A stretch of 64,000 nucleotides of DNA from Stutzerimonas stutzeri TS44 (GCA_000263395.1 AJXE01000001.1:186001-250000), one strand, 5' to 3'; counted from the stretch's first letter, positions 8,014-22,453 are shown. Notes: generated by a model not told the origin, from the letters alone. Program-made: numbers and translations.

Positions 8014-8937
8014 TCAGCGACCGTGGACCAGATTGACGAAGATTTCCTCCAGCGAACTCTGGCTCGATTGCAGGTCCTTGAAGTCGATGCCGTGCTCGCC
8101 CAGGCGCTTGAGCAGTTCGGCGATGCCGGTGTGCTCGTGCTGGGCGTCGAAGGTGTAGACCAGCTGGTTGCCCTCGTCGGCCAGCGCCAGCGGATAGTCG
8201 GCGAACTCGCGCGGGATCGCCGCCAGCGGGCGCTGCAGCTGCAGGGTCAGCTGCTTCTTGCCCAGTTTGTGCATCAGCACCGCCTTGTCCTCGACCAGGA
8301 TGATCTCGCCCTTGCTGATCACGCCGATGCGGTCGGCCATTTCCTCGGCCTCCTCGATGTAGTGCGTGGTGAGGATGATGGTCACGCCGCGCTCGCGCAG
8401 GCCGCGCACCATCGCCCACATGTCGCGGCGCAGCTCGACGTCGACGCCGGCGGTGGGCTCATCGAGAAACAGGATCGACGGTTCGTGGGACAGCGCCTTG
8501 GCGATCATCACGCGGCGCTTCATGCCGCCGGACAGCTCGAGGATGCGCGCATTGCGCTTGTCCCACAGCGACAGGTCGCGCAGCAGCTTCTCCAGGAAGG
8601 CATCGTCAGGCGCCTTGCCGAACAGCCCGCGCGAGAAACGCACCGTCGCCCAGACGCTCTCGAAGCCCTCGTTGTACAGCTCCTGCGGCACCAGCCCGAT
8701 CATCGAACGCGCGGCGCGGTAGTCCTCGACGATGTCGTGGCCATCGACCAGCACGCGGCCGCTGCCCGGATTGACGATGCCGCAGATGATGCTGATCAGC
8801 GTGGTCTTGCCGGCACCGTTGGGGCCGAGCAGGGCGAAGATCTCGCCCTGGTGAATCTGCAGATCGATCTGCCTGAGGGCCGGATGGCCGGAGGCGTAGG
8901 TCTTGCTGAGCTGCTCGATGGCGATGACGGGAGGCAC
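8014..8937 (-). CDS. ABC exporter ATP-binding protein (YadG-like)
   Basis: 307 residues with all ABC ATPase motifs: Walker [10 protein letters not shown] (about residue 37), signature [15 protein letters not shown], Walker [14 protein letters not shown] and the switch His in [20 protein letters not shown]. The length equals that of E. coli YadG (about 308). I place the start at GTG 8937 ([14 protein letters not shown]), because GAAGAGA lies about eight bases upstream and the upstream open frame has no family resemblance. It energises the permease encoded just downstream. Transported substrate unknown. Confidence 0.88.
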   Translation of the reverse strand: MPPVIAIEQLSKTYASGHPALRQIDLQIHQGEIFALLGPNGAGKTTLISIICGIVNPGSGRVLVDGHDIVEDYRAARSMIGLVPQELYNEGFESVWATVRFSRGLFGKAPDDAFLEKLLRDLSLWDKRNARILELSGGMKRRVMIAKALSHEPSILFLDEPTAGVDVELRRDMWAMVRGLRERGVTIILTTHYIEEAEEMADRIGVISKGEIILVEDKAVLMHKLGKKQLTLQLQRPLAAIPREFADYPLALADEGNQLVYTFDAQHEHTGIAELLKRLGEHGIDFKDLQSSQSSLEEIFVNLVHGR

Positions 8938-9094
8938 GGGCGCATCTCTTCGGAATCGGGAAACCGACGATTGTAGAGAAATCGCGGCAGCTCGGGCGCG
9001 CCGGCAGCACTGACCGTCGTCATTTCGTCCGCCGACGGAAAACGGCATGCTACGCGCCGCGACCCGATGGACGGCAAAACGCGAGGATCCGGCA

Positions 9095-12152
<3,058 letters not shown>

Positions 12153-12161
12153 TGCCGCCCG

Positions 12162-12608
12162 TCAGTAGGCGCGGAATGCCTTGTGGCAGGTTTCGCAGGC
12201 GTCCTCGACGCGCTGGAATGCCGGCGCGACGTCCTGCGGCTGCAGCGGCGCGGCGGCGGTCGCGGCAACCAGTGCGGCGGTCTCGGCCTCCAGCGCACGG
12301 GCCAGCTCGTTGAAGCGCGTCTGCTGCTGCCAGACGTCGTCACGCGCGTCGCTCTGCTCTTCCTTCACCGGCGGATAGTGCTGCCAGGGCTGGCGCGACA
12401 GTTCGTCGAGCTTTGCCGCACCACTGGCGAACGCTGCGCCATCGAAGGCCAGCCGCCCGCGCAGCATGCCGCCCAGGTCTTCCTTGATGTCGAGCATCTG
12501 CTGGTAGATCGCCTTGCGCTTGCCGAGCGGTGAATTCGGATCGATACGGTCGCAGCCGGCCAGCGCCAGCAACGTCATCAGGGAAAGGCCCAACACTCGC
12601 AGCTTCAT
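12162..12608 (-). CDS. Cytochrome c'-like lipoprotein
   Basis: 148 residues. The signal peptide ends in the lipobox LALAGC (Cys about residue 19), so the protein should be anchored in the envelope facing the periplasm. The only heme-binding motif is CETCH, seven residues from the end. A single C-terminal CXXCH after a helix-rich domain is the hallmark of the cytochrome c' family. These four-helix proteins bind small gases or carry electrons. The start ATG 12608 was chosen over an upstream in-frame ATG because it begins a proper lipoprotein signal. It converges with ligB, nine bases apart. Confidence 0.78.
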   Translation of the reverse strand: MKLRVLGLSLMTLLALAGCDRIDPNSPLGKRKAIYQQMLDIKEDLGGMLRGRLAFDGAAFASGAAKLDELSRQPWQHYPPVKEEQSDARDDVWQQQTRFNELARALEAETAALVAATAAAPLQPQDVAPAFQRVEDACETCHKAFRAY

Positions 12609-12680
12609 GTTTATCCGCTCACGCCATGCAAAGCGCGGGATTATCCGCGCTTGCGTCCGGGTGAACAAATCGCTCGGGTA

Positions 12681-13121
12681 TCAGCGCGACCACTGGCCGC
12701 CGGCGCTCTCGCAATCCACCTTGGCCTGCGCGCGATCGCTGGCGTGATAGTGGTAGGTGATGATCTGCGCGCGCGCCGGCACCGTGGTCGGCAGGGTGCC
12801 GTTGGCCGCCTGGCTGCCGCCGGCCTGCTCGTTGGCCAGGGTTGCCGGCGTCACCGCGGCGACACAGACGCCGAAATGGCCGCTCGGACAGGTCTGACGC
12901 AGTTCGCGCCGCGCGCTCTTGACGCCCTCCTCGTTGCGACAGAGCCAGTCCATCGAATCGTCCCCCGGCTGCATGCCACGCAGCTCGAAGCATTTCTCGG
13001 TGACCACCGGCGCGGGCACGGCGCCCGAGGTTTCGCTGTGCACGTAACACGACTGCGCCGCCGCGGGCAGGCTGACGACCGCCGCGAGCAGGGCCAGGGT
13101 GAGGCGAAGCGTGGGATTCAT
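12681..13121 (-). CDS. Small secreted protein of unknown function with six cysteines
   Basis: 146 residues starting at ATG 13121 with AAGGAG six bases upstream. The N-terminus is a clear signal peptide (TLRLTLALLAAVVSLPAAA before AQSCYVH). The mature part contains six cysteines (in SCYVH, EKCFEL, WLCRN, QTCPS, GVCVA and VDCES), enough for three disulfides in the periplasm. I do not recognise a named domain. In P. aeruginosa an uncharacterised gene occupies a comparable place beside ahcY. It is transcribed away from ahcY. Confidence 0.75.
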   Translation of the reverse strand: MNPTLRLTLALLAAVVSLPAAAQSCYVHSETSGAVPAPVVTEKCFELRGMQPGDDSMDWLCRNEEGVKSARRELRQTCPSGHFGVCVAAVTPATLANEQAGGSQAANGTLPTTVPARAQIITYHYHASDRAQAKVDCESAGGQWSR

Positions 13122-13213
13122 CGGAGTCTCCTTGGGCATTCGCGCCCGGCGCGACGCGCCAGGCCCTGCAGGTACGACCCGTGCGCCGCCAGCGGAGTTC
13201 GCCCGGCGCGGGC

Positions 13214-13242
13214 TTGGGATTGCCGGCAGGCGCAGCTATAAT
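13214..13242 (+). promoter_or_regulatory. Predicted sigma70 promoter of the riboswitch-ahcY transcript
   Basis: TTGGGA (13214-13219) and a perfect TATAAT (13237-13242) are separated by 17 bases. Transcription would begin near 13249, about 40 bases before the riboswitch. Confidence 0.7.
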
Positions 13243-13287
13243 CGCCGGGTTTTTTCGCGGCCGACTCCGCTTCGGCCGTGCCCGCCA

Positions 13288-13421
13288 CCCATCCGAGGGG
13301 CGCTGCAGCAGGGCGAACGCCTGTTTTGAATCTCGCAAGCCACACGGCTTACCGCAGATCCAGATCAGGTTTCACCTGTCAGGCTCGGATGGGGCGTTTC
13401 CAGAACGCATCAACGGCGCCC
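13288..13421 (+). ncRNA. S-adenosylhomocysteine (SAH) riboswitch
   Basis: Stem P1 is CCCATCCGAG (13288-13297) with its exact complement CTCGGATGGG (13384-13393). The conserved core GGGGCGCTGCA follows the 5' strand and CAGGCTCGG covers the 3' strand. A small hairpin CAGGTTTCACCTG lies at 13366-13378 and another, GCGTT/AACGC, at 13394-13408. The pseudoknot GGGCGC (13298-13303) pairs with GCGCCC (13416-13421). This matches the known SAH riboswitch, which binds the product-inhibitor SAH and raises expression of SAH hydrolase. The ahcY ribosome site begins about 19 bases after the pseudoknot, so control of translation is plausible. Confidence 0.93.
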
Positions 13422-13452
13422 ATTCGCATACCTACGAATGGAGAACTCTTCG

Positions 13453-14859
13453 ATGAGTGCTGTCATGACGCCTGCCGGTTTCACCGATTTCAAGGTCGCC
13501 GACATTTCCCTGGCCGCCTGGGGCCGCAAGGAAATCATCATCGCCGAATCGGAAATGCCCGCGCTGATGGGCCTGCGCCGCAAGTACGCCGCCGAGCAAC
13601 CGCTCAAGGGCGCGAAGATCCTCGGCTGCATCCACATGACCATCCAGACCGCCGTGCTGATCGAGACGCTGATCGCCCTCGGCGCCGAAGTACGCTGGTC
13701 GTCTTGCAACATCTTCTCCACCCAGGACCAAGCCGCTGCCGCCATCGCCGCCGCCGGCATCCCGGTGTTCGCCTGGAAGGGCGAGACCGAGGCGGAGTAC
13801 GAGTGGTGTATCGAGCAGACCATCCTCAAGGACGGCCAGCCGTGGGACACCAACATGGTGCTGGACGACGGCGGTGACCTGACCCAGATCCTCCACGACA
13901 AGTACCCGCAAGTGCTGGAACAGGTCCACGGCATCACCGAGGAAACCACCACCGGCGTGCACCGCCTGCTCGACATGCTCAAGGCCGGCACCCTGAAAGT
14001 CCCGGCGATCAACGTCAACGACTCGGTGACCAAGAGCAAGAACGACAACAAGTACGGCTGCCGCCACAGCCTCAACGACGCCATCAAGCGCGGCACCGAC
14101 CACCTGCTGTCCGGCAAGCAGGCGCTGGTGATCGGTTACGGCGACGTGGGCAAGGGCTCGGCGCAGTCGCTGCGCCAGGAAGGCATGATCGTCAAGGTTT
14201 CGGAAGTCGACCCGATCTGCGCCATGCAGGCCTGCATGGACGGCTTCGAGCTGGTCTCCCCCTACAAGAACGGCATCAACGACGGCACCGAAGCCAGCGT
14301 CGACGCCGCGCTGCTGGGCAAGATCGACCTGATCGTCACCACCACCGGCAACGTCAACGTCTGCGACGCCAACATGCTCAAGGCGCTGAAGAAGCGTGCC
14401 GTGGTGTGCAACATCGGCCACTTCGATAATGAGATCGACACCGCCTTCATGCGCGCCAACTGGGGCTGGGAAGAGGTCAAACCGCAGGTGCACAAGATCC
14501 ATCGCACCGGCAAGACCGTCGATCCGGCCAACGACGACTACCTGATCCTGCTCGCCGAGGGCCGCCTGGTGAACCTGGGCAACGCCACCGGCCACCCGAG
14601 CCGGATCATGGACGGCTCCTTCGCCAACCAGGTGCTGGCGCAGATCCACCTGTACAACGAGAAGTTTGGCGATCTGCCAGCGGCCGAGAAGACCAAGAAC
14701 GTCACCGTCATGGTCCTGCCGAAGAAGCTCGACGAGGAAGTGGCACTGGAGATGGTCAAGGGCTTCGGCGGTGTCGTGACCCAACTGACGCCCAAGCAGG
14801 CCGAGTATATCGGCGTGACCGTCGAAGGGCCGTTCAAGCCGGACACCTACCGTTACTAA
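13453..14859 (+). CDS. ahcY: Adenosylhomocysteinase (SAH hydrolase)
   Basis: Splits S-adenosylhomocysteine into adenosine and homocysteine, removing the inhibitor left by methyltransferases. 468 residues. The NAD-binding loop is [13 protein letters not shown], the substrate region includes [18 protein letters not shown], and the C-terminus KPDTYRY reaches the neighbouring subunit's active site in this tetrameric family. I use ATG 13453 ([10 protein letters not shown]) because GGAGA sits eight bases upstream and it matches the P. aeruginosa protein as I remember it; ATG 13438 is upstream in frame but lacks a site. Controlled by the SAH riboswitch in its leader. metF lies downstream after a repeat. 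Confidence 0.98.
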   Translation: MSAVMTPAGFTDFKVADISLAAWGRKEIIIAESEMPALMGLRRKYAAEQPLKGAKILGCIHMTIQTAVLIETLIALGAEVRWSSCNIFSTQDQAAAAIAAAGIPVFAWKGETEAEYEWCIEQTILKDGQPWDTNMVLDDGGDLTQILHDKYPQVLEQVHGITEETTTGVHRLLDMLKAGTLKVPAINVNDSVTKSKNDNKYGCRHSLNDAIKRGTDHLLSGKQALVIGYGDVGKGSAQSLRQEGMIVKVSEVDPICAMQACMDGFELVSPYKNGINDGTEASVDAALLGKIDLIVTTTGNVNVCDANMLKALKKRAVVCNIGHFDNEIDTAFMRANWGWEEVKPQVHKIHRTGKTVDPANDDYLILLAEGRLVNLGNATGHPSRIMDGSFANQVLAQIHLYNEKFGDLPAAEKTKNVTVMVLPKKLDEEVALEMVKGFGGVVTQLTPKQAEYIGVTVEGPFKPDTYRY

Positions 14860-14878
14860 CAGCTACCGCCACCAAGAG

Positions 14879-14952
14879 CCTCAAGCTGCAAGCCACAAGC
14901 TGCAAGTCGAGCCTGTCTCGCTTGCGGCTTGACGCTTGAAGCTTGCCGCTGC
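14879..14952. repeat. Dispersed REP-like palindromic repeat between ahcY and metF
   Basis: CAAGCTGCAAG and CTTGCGGCTTG form inverted arms, and the motif CTTGAAGCTTGCCGCT ends the unit. Related units lie at 26630-26697 and 41708-41770, each between codirectional genes. No coding capacity. Confidence 0.65.
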
Positions 14953-14966
14953 AGGGAACCGTTGCC

Positions 14967-15818
14967 ATGTCTCAAGAACCCCGCTACAGCTTCGAGTTCT
15001 TCCCGACCAAGACCGAAGCCGGGCATGAAAAACTGCTGAACGTGGCCCGCCAGTTGGCCGGCTACCACCCCGATTTCTTCTCCTGCACCTACGGCGCCGG
15101 CGGCTCGACCCGCGACCGCACGCTGAACACCGTGCTGCAGCTCGACGGCGAGGTGAAGGTGCCGACCGCGCCGCACCTGTCCTGCGTTGGCGACAGCAAG
15201 GCCGAGCTGCGCGAACTGCTGGAAATCTACCGCAAGGCCGGCATCCGCCGCATCGTCGCCCTGCGCGGCGACCTGCCGTCCGGCATGGGCCTGGCCAGCG
15301 GCGAGCTGCGCCACGCCAACGAGCTGGTGGAGTTCATCCGCAGCGAAACCGGCGAGCACTTCCACATCGAAATCGCCGCCTACCCGGAGATGCATCCGCA
15401 GGCGCGCAACTTCGAGCACGACGTGGCGAATTTCGTGCGCAAGGCCCAGGCCGGCGCCAACAGCGCCATCACCCAGTACTTCTTCAACCCCGACTGCTAC
15501 TTCTACTTCGTCGAGCGCGTGCGCAAGCTCGGTGTGGAGATTCCGGTGGTGCCGGGGATCATGCCGATCACCAACTACAGCAAGCTGGCGCGCTTCTCCG
15601 ATGCCTGCGGCGCGGAGATTCCGCGCTGGGTGCGCAAGCAGCTCGAAGCCTACGGCGATGACATCGACAGCATCCAGGCCTTCGGCGAGCAGGTCATCAG
15701 CGAGATGTGCGAGAAGCTGCTGGCCGGCGGCGCGCCGGGCCTGCACTTCTACACGTTGAACCAGGCCGGGCCGAGCCTGGCGATCTGGAACAACCTCGGG
15801 CTGCCGCGCCAGGCCTGA
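14967..15818 (+). CDS. metF: Methylenetetrahydrofolate reductase
   Basis: Reduces 5,10-methylene-THF to 5-methyl-THF, the methyl donor for homocysteine remethylation; a cytoplasmic flavoprotein. 283 residues, of typical bacterial length, with the N-terminal [18 protein letters not shown], the [10 protein letters not shown] loop and the flavin/folate region ALRGDLPSG. Start ATG 14967 has AGGGA about eight bases upstream. It follows ahcY after the REP-like repeat, so both methyl-cycle genes may share the riboswitch-controlled transcript. A 10-bp hairpin without a T-run follows at 15824-15850. Confidence 0.97.
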   Translation: MSQEPRYSFEFFPTKTEAGHEKLLNVARQLAGYHPDFFSCTYGAGGSTRDRTLNTVLQLDGEVKVPTAPHLSCVGDSKAELRELLEIYRKAGIRRIVALRGDLPSGMGLASGELRHANELVEFIRSETGEHFHIEIAAYPEMHPQARNFEHDVANFVRKAQAGANSAITQYFFNPDCYFYFVERVRKLGVEIPVVPGIMPITNYSKLARFSDACGAEIPRWVRKQLEAYGDDIDSIQAFGEQVISEMCEKLLAGGAPGLHFYTLNQAGPSLAIWNNLGLPRQA

Positions 15819-15907
15819 GCGCGCCGGCTTCGCGCCCCAGGCGAAGCCGGTGAATGAACCCATGACCTGCGACACTGTCAGAGCAGTGCGCAGTGAACAG
15901 GCTCTGT

Positions 15908-15913
15908 TATACT
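15908..15913 (+). promoter_or_regulatory. Possible -10 element of the rhlE promoter
   Basis: TATACT lies about 138 bases before the rhlE start, within the 232-base gap after metF. I find no good -35 hexamer at the right distance, so this is a weak call. If correct, the helicase message has a leader of roughly 130 bases. Confidence 0.35.
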
Positions 15914-16050
15914 CCGCGCTTCCGCCAGACTTACGTCCGGATGCCGCATCAGCAAAATCGCGGCAGGACCGGACGGGATCGCACGCCAGCTGCGATTCGA
16001 GCCAGGCACGATCATCCCAGGGCCACGCCCTCTACAAGACAGGATTACTC

Positions 16051-17826
16051 ATGTCCTTTGCTTCCCTCGGTCTCTCCGAGGCTTTGGCCGGTGCCGTCGA
16101 GGCCGCCGGTTATACCCAGCCTACTCCCGTGCAACAGCGGGCCATTCCCGCCGTGTTGCAAGGCCGCGACCTGATGGTTGCCGCCCAGACCGGTACCGGC
16201 AAGACCGGCGGCTTCGCCCTGCCGGTACTCGAACTGCTGTTCCCCGGCGGCCACCCGGACCGCGAGCATCGCCACGGCGCGAAACAGCCGCGTGTGCTGG
16301 TGCTGACGCCGACCCGCGAACTCGCCGCCCAGGTGCATGACAGCTTCAAGGTCTACGCCCGCGATCTGCCGCTGAAAAGCGCAGTGATCTTCGGTGGCGT
16401 CGGCATGAATCCGCAGATCCAGGCCGTGGCCAAGGGTCTCGACGTGCTCGTCGCCTGCCCCGGTCGCCTGCTCGACCTGGCCAACCAGAAGGCCATCGAT
16501 CTGTCGCACGTGGAAATCCTCGTGCTCGACGAAGCCGACCGCATGCTCGACATGGGCTTCATCCACGACGTCAAGAAGGTGCTGGCCAAGCTGCCGGCCA
16601 AGCGCCAGAACCTGCTGTTCTCAGCCACCTTCTCCAAGGACATCACCGATCTGGCCGGCAAGCTGCTGCACGACCCCGAGCGCATCGAGGTCACGCCGCC
16701 GAACACCACCGTCGAGCGCATCGAGCAGCGGGTGTTCCACATCGCCGCCAGCCACAAGCGCGCGCTGCTCGCGCACCTGATCACCCAGGGTGCCTGGGAG
16801 CAGGTGCTGGTGTTCACCCGTACCAAGCACGGCGCCAACCGCCTGGCCGAGTACCTGGAGAAGCACGGCCTGCCGGCCGCCGCGATCCACGGCAACAAGA
16901 GCCAGAACGCCCGTACCAAGGCGCTGGCCGACTTCAAGGCCAACCAGGTGCGCATCCTGGTCGCCACCGATATCGCCGCCCGCGGCCTGGACATCGACCA
17001 GCTGCCGCACGTGGTCAACTTCGAGCTGCCCAACGTCGAGGAAGACTACGTGCACCGCATCGGCCGCACCGGGCGTGCCGGGCGCAGCGGCGAAGCCATC
17101 TCGCTGGTGGCGCCGGACGAGGAGAAGCTGCTCAAGGGCATCGAGCGCCTGACCAAGCAACGCATTCCCGATGGCGACCTCCTGGGCTTCGACGCCAGCG
17201 CCATCGAGGCGGAAAAGCCCGAAGTGCGCGAACCGCGCCAGCCACGCCCGCAGCGCGGCGAGCGCAAGGCCCGTGGCGAGAACAAGCCGGCGGAAACCGC
17301 CGAGCAGAAGGAACGCAACCGGCGCAACCGCAACAAGGCCAAGCCAGCCCGCAGCGCCGGCGAGGCCGCGCAACCGGTCAGCCGCCCACCGCGCCTGCCG
17401 GCCGATCGCGACCCGGAAGAATTCCTCGATGACGAGGTGGACAACTTCGGCAACCGCGTCGATTACGTCAGCCCGTACCAGAACAAGCAGGGCCGCGGGC
17501 GCCGCCCCGGCGCGCCGGCCCAGCCGGGCAGCGCGCAGCCACGCACAGCCGGTGGCGGCGGCGCCCAGGGCCGCGGCAAGCGTTCGGGCCAGGCTCAGGG
17601 TCAAGGCGGGCAGGCCCGCAATGGCCAGCCACGGCGCAAGAGCGAAGGCCGCCGCAGCGAAGAGCCGGCGGTGTCGCGTCAGGACGTCGCCAAGCCGCGC
17701 GAAAAGCAGCCGGTGATCATCCACAAGGAGTCCAAGGCCGACCGCCTGCCGAGCCTGGAGCAGCTCGAGCAGCTGCCGAGCCGCCCGCGCGGCGAGAAGC
17801 CGGCGCTGCTGACGCGCAATCGCTGA
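16051..17826 (+). CDS. rhlE: DEAD-box ATP-dependent RNA helicase, RhlE type
   Basis: 591 residues. Helicase motifs are complete: Q motif, [11 protein letters not shown] (I), PTRELAAQV (Ia), [13 protein letters not shown] (II), SATF (III), [18 protein letters not shown] (V) and [10 protein letters not shown] (VI), all within about the first 370 residues. A tail of about 200 residues rich in Arg, Lys, Gln, Gly and Pro follows; such basic tails in RhlE proteins bind RNA and drive condensation. Likely roles are RNA turnover, ribosome assembly and cold growth. ATG 16051 begins [20 protein letters not shown], the normal family N-terminus; the open frame upstream is not homologous. Confidence 0.93.
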   Translation: MSFASLGLSEALAGAVEAAGYTQPTPVQQRAIPAVLQGRDLMVAAQTGTGKTGGFALPVLELLFPGGHPDREHRHGAKQPRVLVLTPTRELAAQVHDSFKVYARDLPLKSAVIFGGVGMNPQIQAVAKGLDVLVACPGRLLDLANQKAIDLSHVEILVLDEADRMLDMGFIHDVKKVLAKLPAKRQNLLFSATFSKDITDLAGKLLHDPERIEVTPPNTTVERIEQRVFHIAASHKRALLAHLITQGAWEQVLVFTRTKHGANRLAEYLEKHGLPAAAIHGNKSQNARTKALADFKANQVRILVATDIAARGLDIDQLPHVVNFELPNVEEDYVHRIGRTGRAGRSGEAISLVAPDEEKLLKGIERLTKQRIPDGDLLGFDASAIEAEKPEVREPRQPRPQRGERKARGENKPAETAEQKERNRRNRNKAKPARSAGEAAQPVSRPPRLPADRDPEEFLDDEVDNFGNRVDYVSPYQNKQGRGRRPGAPAQPGSAQPRTAGGGGAQGRGKRSGQAQGQGGQARNGQPRRKSEGRRSEEPAVSRQDVAKPREKQPVIIHKESKADRLPSLEQLEQLPSRPRGEKPALLTRNR

Positions 17827-17840
17827 GTCAGCGCACCAAC

Positions 17841-17870
17841 GAAAACGCCGCCCCTTCGGGCGGCGTTTTC
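17841..17870. terminator. Bidirectional intrinsic terminator between rhlE and the efflux operon
   Basis: GAAAACGCCGCCC, a CTTC loop, then GGGCGGCGTTTTC: a perfect 13-bp stem with A-runs on one side and T-runs on the other. It can stop both rhlE (plus) and the efflux operon (minus), whose last stop codon is at 17898. Confidence 0.9.
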
Positions 17871-17897
17871 GTATCCAGCGTACGCCTGGCGGTGCGT

Positions 17898-19319
17898 TCA
17901 GCCCTCCTCGGGAGAAGGCGCACCCGCCGCCTGCCAGCCGCCACCGAGCGCCTTGAACAGATTGACCTCGCTGACCAGCTGCGCCAGGCGATCGCCGATC
18001 AGCTGCTGCTGGGCGCTGAACAGCTGGCGCTGTGCATCGAGCAGGGTCAGGTAGCTGTCCACACCGGTGCGGTAGCGCCGTTCGGCGAGGCGGTAGTAGT
18101 CCTCGCTGGTCTGCAGCAGGTCGCGCTGCGCCTGCACCTGACGGGTGTAGGTAGCCTGTGCCGCGAGACCGTCAGCCACTTCGCGGAAGGCAGTCTGGAT
18201 CGCCTTCTCGTACTCGGCGACCTGGATATTGCGGCTGATCGTGGCGTAGTCCAGATTGGCGCGCAGTTGGCCGGCGTTGAAGATCGGCACGCTGATGCTC
18301 GGCGCGAAGGTCCAGTAACCGGAACCGCCGTCGAACAGCCCGGACAGTTCGCGGCTGGCCGTACCGGCCGCGCCGGTCAGGCTGATGCGCGGGAAGAAGG
18401 CCGCGCGCGCCGCACCTATGCTGGCGTTCTGCGCCTTGAGCTGGTGCTCGGCCTGGAGGATGTCCGGACGCTGCTGCAACAGCGCCGACGGCAGCCCGAC
18501 CGGCAACTCGGCCAGCTGTTCGCGCGCCAGCTCCCCGGGCACCTGCAGATTCGCCGGCATGCCCTGGCCGAGCAGCAGTGTCAGCGCGTTACGGTCCTGC
18601 GCCACCTGGCGGCTGTACTGCTCGATGCTCACCCGCGCGCTTTCCACCGCACTGCGCGCCTGGCGCAGTTCGAGCGCCGAAGCGACGCCAACATCGAAGC
18701 TGCGCTGGGTCAGCCCGTAGCTTTCTTCATAGGTCTTGAGCGTGTCCCGCGTGACCTGCAGCAGCGCCTGGTCGGCCTGCAGGGTCAGCCAGGCGTTGGC
18801 GACGCTGGCGATCAGGCTGATCTGCGCGCTGCGCTGGGCGGCCTCGCTGGCGAAGTATTCCTCCAGCGCCTGATCGCGCAGGCTGCGCAGCCGGCCGAAC
18901 AGATCCAGCTCCCAGGACACGCCGAAGGTGGCGCTGTACTGGCTGCTGATCGTCGGCTCGCCGCTCATGCTCAGATCGCCCGGGGTGCGGGTGCGCATGC
19001 CGCCGCCATCGGCCGTGATGGCCGGCAGCAGGTCGGCGCGCTGGACGCGATAGAGCGCGCGATAGGCCTCGACGTTCAGCGCGGCCACGCGCAGATCGCG
19101 GTTGTTGTCCAGCGCCACCTCGATCAGTTGCTGCAGCGCCGGATCGCGGAAGAATTCGCGCCAGCCCGGCACCGCGGCTGCCTGCTCGCCGCCGGCCGGG
19201 TAGGCCTCGCCCTGCGGCCAGTTGGCCGCCACCGGGGCCTGCGGGCGCTGGTAGTCGGGAATCAGCGAACAGCCGCTCAATGCGGCAAGCAGTGCGATGC
19301 TCAACAACGACCGGTTCAT
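17898..19319 (-). CDS. oprM: Outer-membrane channel of RND efflux pump (OprM/TtgC-like)
   Basis: 473 residues with a lipoprotein signal ([13 protein letters not shown]). Two OEP repeats follow, with the usual [19 protein letters not shown] and [21 protein letters not shown] regions and long periplasmic helices. It assembles as a trimer through the outer membrane and docks on the periplasmic adaptor to expel drugs and solvents. The start overlaps the pump gene's stop by four bases. The symbol follows the MexAB-OprM name; TtgC is the equivalent in P. putida, and I cannot choose between them by sequence alone. Confidence 0.93.
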   Translation of the reverse strand: MNRSLLSIALLAALSGCSLIPDYQRPQAPVAANWPQGEAYPAGGEQAAAVPGWREFFRDPALQQLIEVALDNNRDLRVAALNVEAYRALYRVQRADLLPAITADGGGMRTRTPGDLSMSGEPTISSQYSATFGVSWELDLFGRLRSLRDQALEEYFASEAAQRSAQISLIASVANAWLTLQADQALLQVTRDTLKTYEESYGLTQRSFDVGVASALELRQARSAVESARVSIEQYSRQVAQDRNALTLLLGQGMPANLQVPGELAREQLAELPVGLPSALLQQRPDILQAEHQLKAQNASIGAARAAFFPRISLTGAAGTASRELSGLFDGGSGYWTFAPSISVPIFNAGQLRANLDYATISRNIQVAEYEKAIQTAFREVADGLAAQATYTRQVQAQRDLLQTSEDYYRLAERRYRTGVDSYLTLLDAQRQLFSAQQQLIGDRLAQLVSEVNLFKALGGGWQAAGAPSPEEG

Positions 19320-22300
19320 TGCACCTCTCCCTCCCTGTTCGCGGCTGGCGCCTTGCGGCGGCCGGCGAGCGAGGTCACCAGCACGAAAAATAGCGGCACC
19401 CAGAAGATCACCAGCACGGTGGCGGTGATCATCCCGCCGATCACGCCGGTGCCGATGGCATGCGAGCTGCCCGCCCCGGCACCGGCGGCCAGCGCCAGCG
19501 GCACCACGCCGAGGGTGAACGCCAGCGAGGTCATGATGATCGGGCGCAGGCGCATGCGGCAGGCCTCGACGGCGGCGTCGAACAGGCTCTTGCCGTCGGC
19601 ATGCAGGTCCTTGGCGAACTCGACGATCAGGATCGCGTTCTTCGCGGTCAGGCCGATCGTGGTCAGCAGGCCGACCTGGAAGAACACGTCGTTGCTCAGC
19701 CCACGCCCCATCGTCGCCAGCAGCGCGCCGATCACGCCGAGCGGCACCACCAGCATCACCGCGAACGGAATCGACCAGCTTTCATACAGCGCCGCCAGGC
19801 AGAGGAACACCACCAGCAGCGAGAGCGCGTAGAGCGCCGGCGCCTGCCCGCCCGACAGGCGTTCCTCGAAGGACAGGCCGGTCCAGGACACCCCGACCCC
19901 CGCCGGCAGCTGCTGCGCCAGCCGCTCGACCTCGGCCATCGCGTCGCCGGTGCTGTAGCCGGGCGCCGCCTCGCCGAGGATTTCTATCGCCGAAACGCCG
20001 TTGTAGCGCGACAGCTTGGGCGAGCCGTAGATCCACTCGCCGCTGCCGAAGGCACTGAACGGCACCATCTCGCCGGTATCGTTGCGCACGAACCACTTGT
20101 CCAGGTCCTCCGGGCCCATGCGCGCCGGCGCGTCACCCTGCAGGTAGACCTTCTTCACCCGACCGCGATCGATGAAGTCGTTGACGTAGCCCGAGCCCCA
20201 GCTGATCGACAGCGCGCTGTTGATCGCGTCCAGGGAAACCCCGAGCGTACGCGCCTTCTCATCATCGATCAGCAACTGGTACTGCGGCTCGTCGTTCAGC
20301 CCGTTCGGCCGCACCGCCTGCAGCACCGAGCTCTGCGCCGCCAGCCCGAGGAACTGGTTGCGCGCATCCATCAGCGCCTCATGGCCGAGGCCGGCACGGT
20401 CCTGCAGGTAGAAGTTGAAGCCGGTGGCGTTACCCAGCTCCATCACCGCCGGCGGCGCGAAGGCGAACACCATCGCGTCGCGGAAGCTGGCGAAGCGCTG
20501 CTGGGCACGACGGGCGAGGGCGAACACGCCGTCCTCAGCATCCGGACGCGCGTCCCACGGCTTGAGGTTGACGAAGGCGATCGCCGAGTTCTGCCCGCGG
20601 CCGGCGAAGTTGAAGCCGGTGACGGTGAACACCGAGCCGACCGTATCGCCCTCTTCGTTGAGCAGGTATTCGCGCACCGCATCCACGGTCTGCTGGGTAC
20701 GCTCGGCGGTCGAGCCCACCGGCGTCTGCACCTGGATGAACAGCACGCCCTGGTCCTCGTCCGGCAGGAACGCGCTGGGCAGACGGCTGAACAGCACCGC
20801 CAGCGCGGCGACGATGGCCAGGTAGACGATGATGAACGGCAGCTTGCGCCGCAGCACCGCGACCACGCCCCTCTCGTAACCGCGCACGCCGCGCTCGAAG
20901 GTGCGGTTGAACCAGCCGAAGAAGCCGCGCTTCTCGTGATGATGGCCCTTCTCGATGGGCTTGAGCAGGGTCGCGCACAGCGCCGGGGTGAAGATCAGCG
21001 CCACCAGCACCGACAGCGTCATCGCCGAGGCGATGGTGATCGAGAACTGCCGGTAGATCACCCCGGTGGAGCCGCCGAAGAAGGCCATCGGCAGGAACAC
21101 CGCCGACAGCACCAGGCCGATGCCGATCAGCGCGCCCTGGATCTGCCCCATCGACTTGCGCGTCGCCTCCAGTGGCGACAGCCCTTCCTCGGCCATCACC
21201 CGCTCGACGTTCTCCACCACCACGATGGCGTCGTCCACCAGCAGGCCGATGGCCAGCACCATCGCGAACATGGTCAGGGTATTGACGCTGAAACCGAATA
21301 CCGCCAGCAGGCCGAAGGTGCCGAGCAACACCACCGGCACCGCCAGCGTCGGGATCAGCGTGGCGCGGAAGTTCTGCAGGAACAGGTACATCACCAGGAA
21401 CACCAGGGCGATGGCCTCGAACAGCGTGTGCACCACGTTGGTGATCGACGCCGAGACCACCGGCGCGGTGTCGTACGGGTAGACGACCTCCATCCCCGCC
21501 GGGAAGAACGGCTGCAGTTCGTCGATGGTCTGGCGGATCGCCTTGGCGGTGTCCAATGCGTTGGCGCCGGTGGCCAGCTTGATACCGATACCGGCGGCCG
21601 GCTTGCCGTTGTACTGCGCGGTGATCGCCGCGCGCTCGGCGGCCAGCTCGACGCGGGCGACGTCCTTGAGGCGCACCTGCGAGCCGTCGCCGTTGACCTT
21701 GAGCAGGATCTCGCGGAACTGCTCGGGCGTCTGCAGGCGCGTCTTGCCGATGATGGTGGCGCTCAGCTGCTGTCCCGGCACGGCCGGCAGGCCGCCGAAC
21801 TGGCCGGCGGAGACCTGCACGTTCTGCACGCGGATGGCGCTGGCCACGTCGGTGGGCGTGAGCTGGAAATTGTTCAGCCGCGCCGGATCGAGCCAGATGC
21901 GCATGGCGTACTGCGAGCCGAACACCTGGAAGTCGCCGACGCCGCTGGTGCGCGACAGCGGGTCCTGGATGTTGGAGACGATGTAGTCGGCCAGGTCGCT
22001 CTGCGTCATGCTGCCGTCTGCCGAGACGACGCCGACCACCATGAGGAAGTTGCGCACCGACTTGGTCACGCGGATGCCCTGTTGCTGCACTTCCTGCGGC
22101 AGCAGCGGAGTCGCCAGCTGCAGCTTGTTCTGCACCTGCACTTGGGCGATATCCGGATCGGTGCCCTGGTTGAAGGTCACCGTGATCTCCATGCTGCCGT
22201 CGGAGTTGCTCGCCGAGGAGATGTAGCGCAGGCCGTCGATCCCGTTCATCTGCTGCTCGATGACCTGCACCACGGTGTCCTGCACGGTCTGTGCGGAAGC

Positions 22301-22453
22301 GCCCGGGTAGGTCACCGAGATGCCGACGGCGGGCGGCGCGATGCTGGGATACTGGTTGACCGGCAGGCCGAGAATGGCCAGCCCGCCGGCGAGCATGATC
22401 ACCAGCGCGACCACCCAGGCGAAGATCGGGCGATCAATGAAGAACTTGGACAT
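19316..22453 (-). CDS. mexB: RND multidrug efflux transporter, inner-membrane pump (MexB/TtgB-like, HAE1)
   Basis: 1045 residues, the standard HAE1 length, with 12 predicted membrane helices and two large periplasmic loops. The N-terminus [20 protein letters not shown] and the proton-relay Asp pair in [20 protein letters not shown] are intact. It exports antibiotics, dyes, detergents or solvents using the proton gradient. Middle gene of a three-gene operon, 24 bases after the adaptor gene and overlapping the channel gene by four. Confidence 0.96.
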   Translation of the reverse strand: MSKFFIDRPIFAWVVALVIMLAGGLAILGLPVNQYPSIAPPAVGISVTYPGASAQTVQDTVVQVIEQQMNGIDGLRYISSASNSDGSMEITVTFNQGTDPDIAQVQVQNKLQLATPLLPQEVQQQGIRVTKSVRNFLMVVGVVSADGSMTQSDLADYIVSNIQDPLSRTSGVGDFQVFGSQYAMRIWLDPARLNNFQLTPTDVASAIRVQNVQVSAGQFGGLPAVPGQQLSATIIGKTRLQTPEQFREILLKVNGDGSQVRLKDVARVELAAERAAITAQYNGKPAAGIGIKLATGANALDTAKAIRQTIDELQPFFPAGMEVVYPYDTAPVVSASITNVVHTLFEAIALVFLVMYLFLQNFRATLIPTLAVPVVLLGTFGLLAVFGFSVNTLTMFAMVLAIGLLVDDAIVVVENVERVMAEEGLSPLEATRKSMGQIQGALIGIGLVLSAVFLPMAFFGGSTGVIYRQFSITIASAMTLSVLVALIFTPALCATLLKPIEKGHHHEKRGFFGWFNRTFERGVRGYERGVVAVLRRKLPFIIVYLAIVAALAVLFSRLPSAFLPDEDQGVLFIQVQTPVGSTAERTQQTVDAVREYLLNEEGDTVGSVFTVTGFNFAGRGQNSAIAFVNLKPWDARPDAEDGVFALARRAQQRFASFRDAMVFAFAPPAVMELGNATGFNFYLQDRAGLGHEALMDARNQFLGLAAQSSVLQAVRPNGLNDEPQYQLLIDDEKARTLGVSLDAINSALSISWGSGYVNDFIDRGRVKKVYLQGDAPARMGPEDLDKWFVRNDTGEMVPFSAFGSGEWIYGSPKLSRYNGVSAIEILGEAAPGYSTGDAMAEVERLAQQLPAGVGVSWTGLSFEERLSGGQAPALYALSLLVVFLCLAALYESWSIPFAVMLVVPLGVIGALLATMGRGLSNDVFFQVGLLTTIGLTAKNAILIVEFAKDLHADGKSLFDAAVEACRMRLRPIIMTSLAFTLGVVPLALAAGAGAGSSHAIGTGVIGGMITATVLVIFWVPLFFVLVTSLAGRRKAPAANREGEVQ

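Noticed and set aside
15824..15850. 10-bp perfect hairpin after metF as intrinsic terminator
   Set aside because: The stem is strong (CCGGCTTCGC/GCGAAGCCGG) but no T-run follows, so I did not list it as a terminator.
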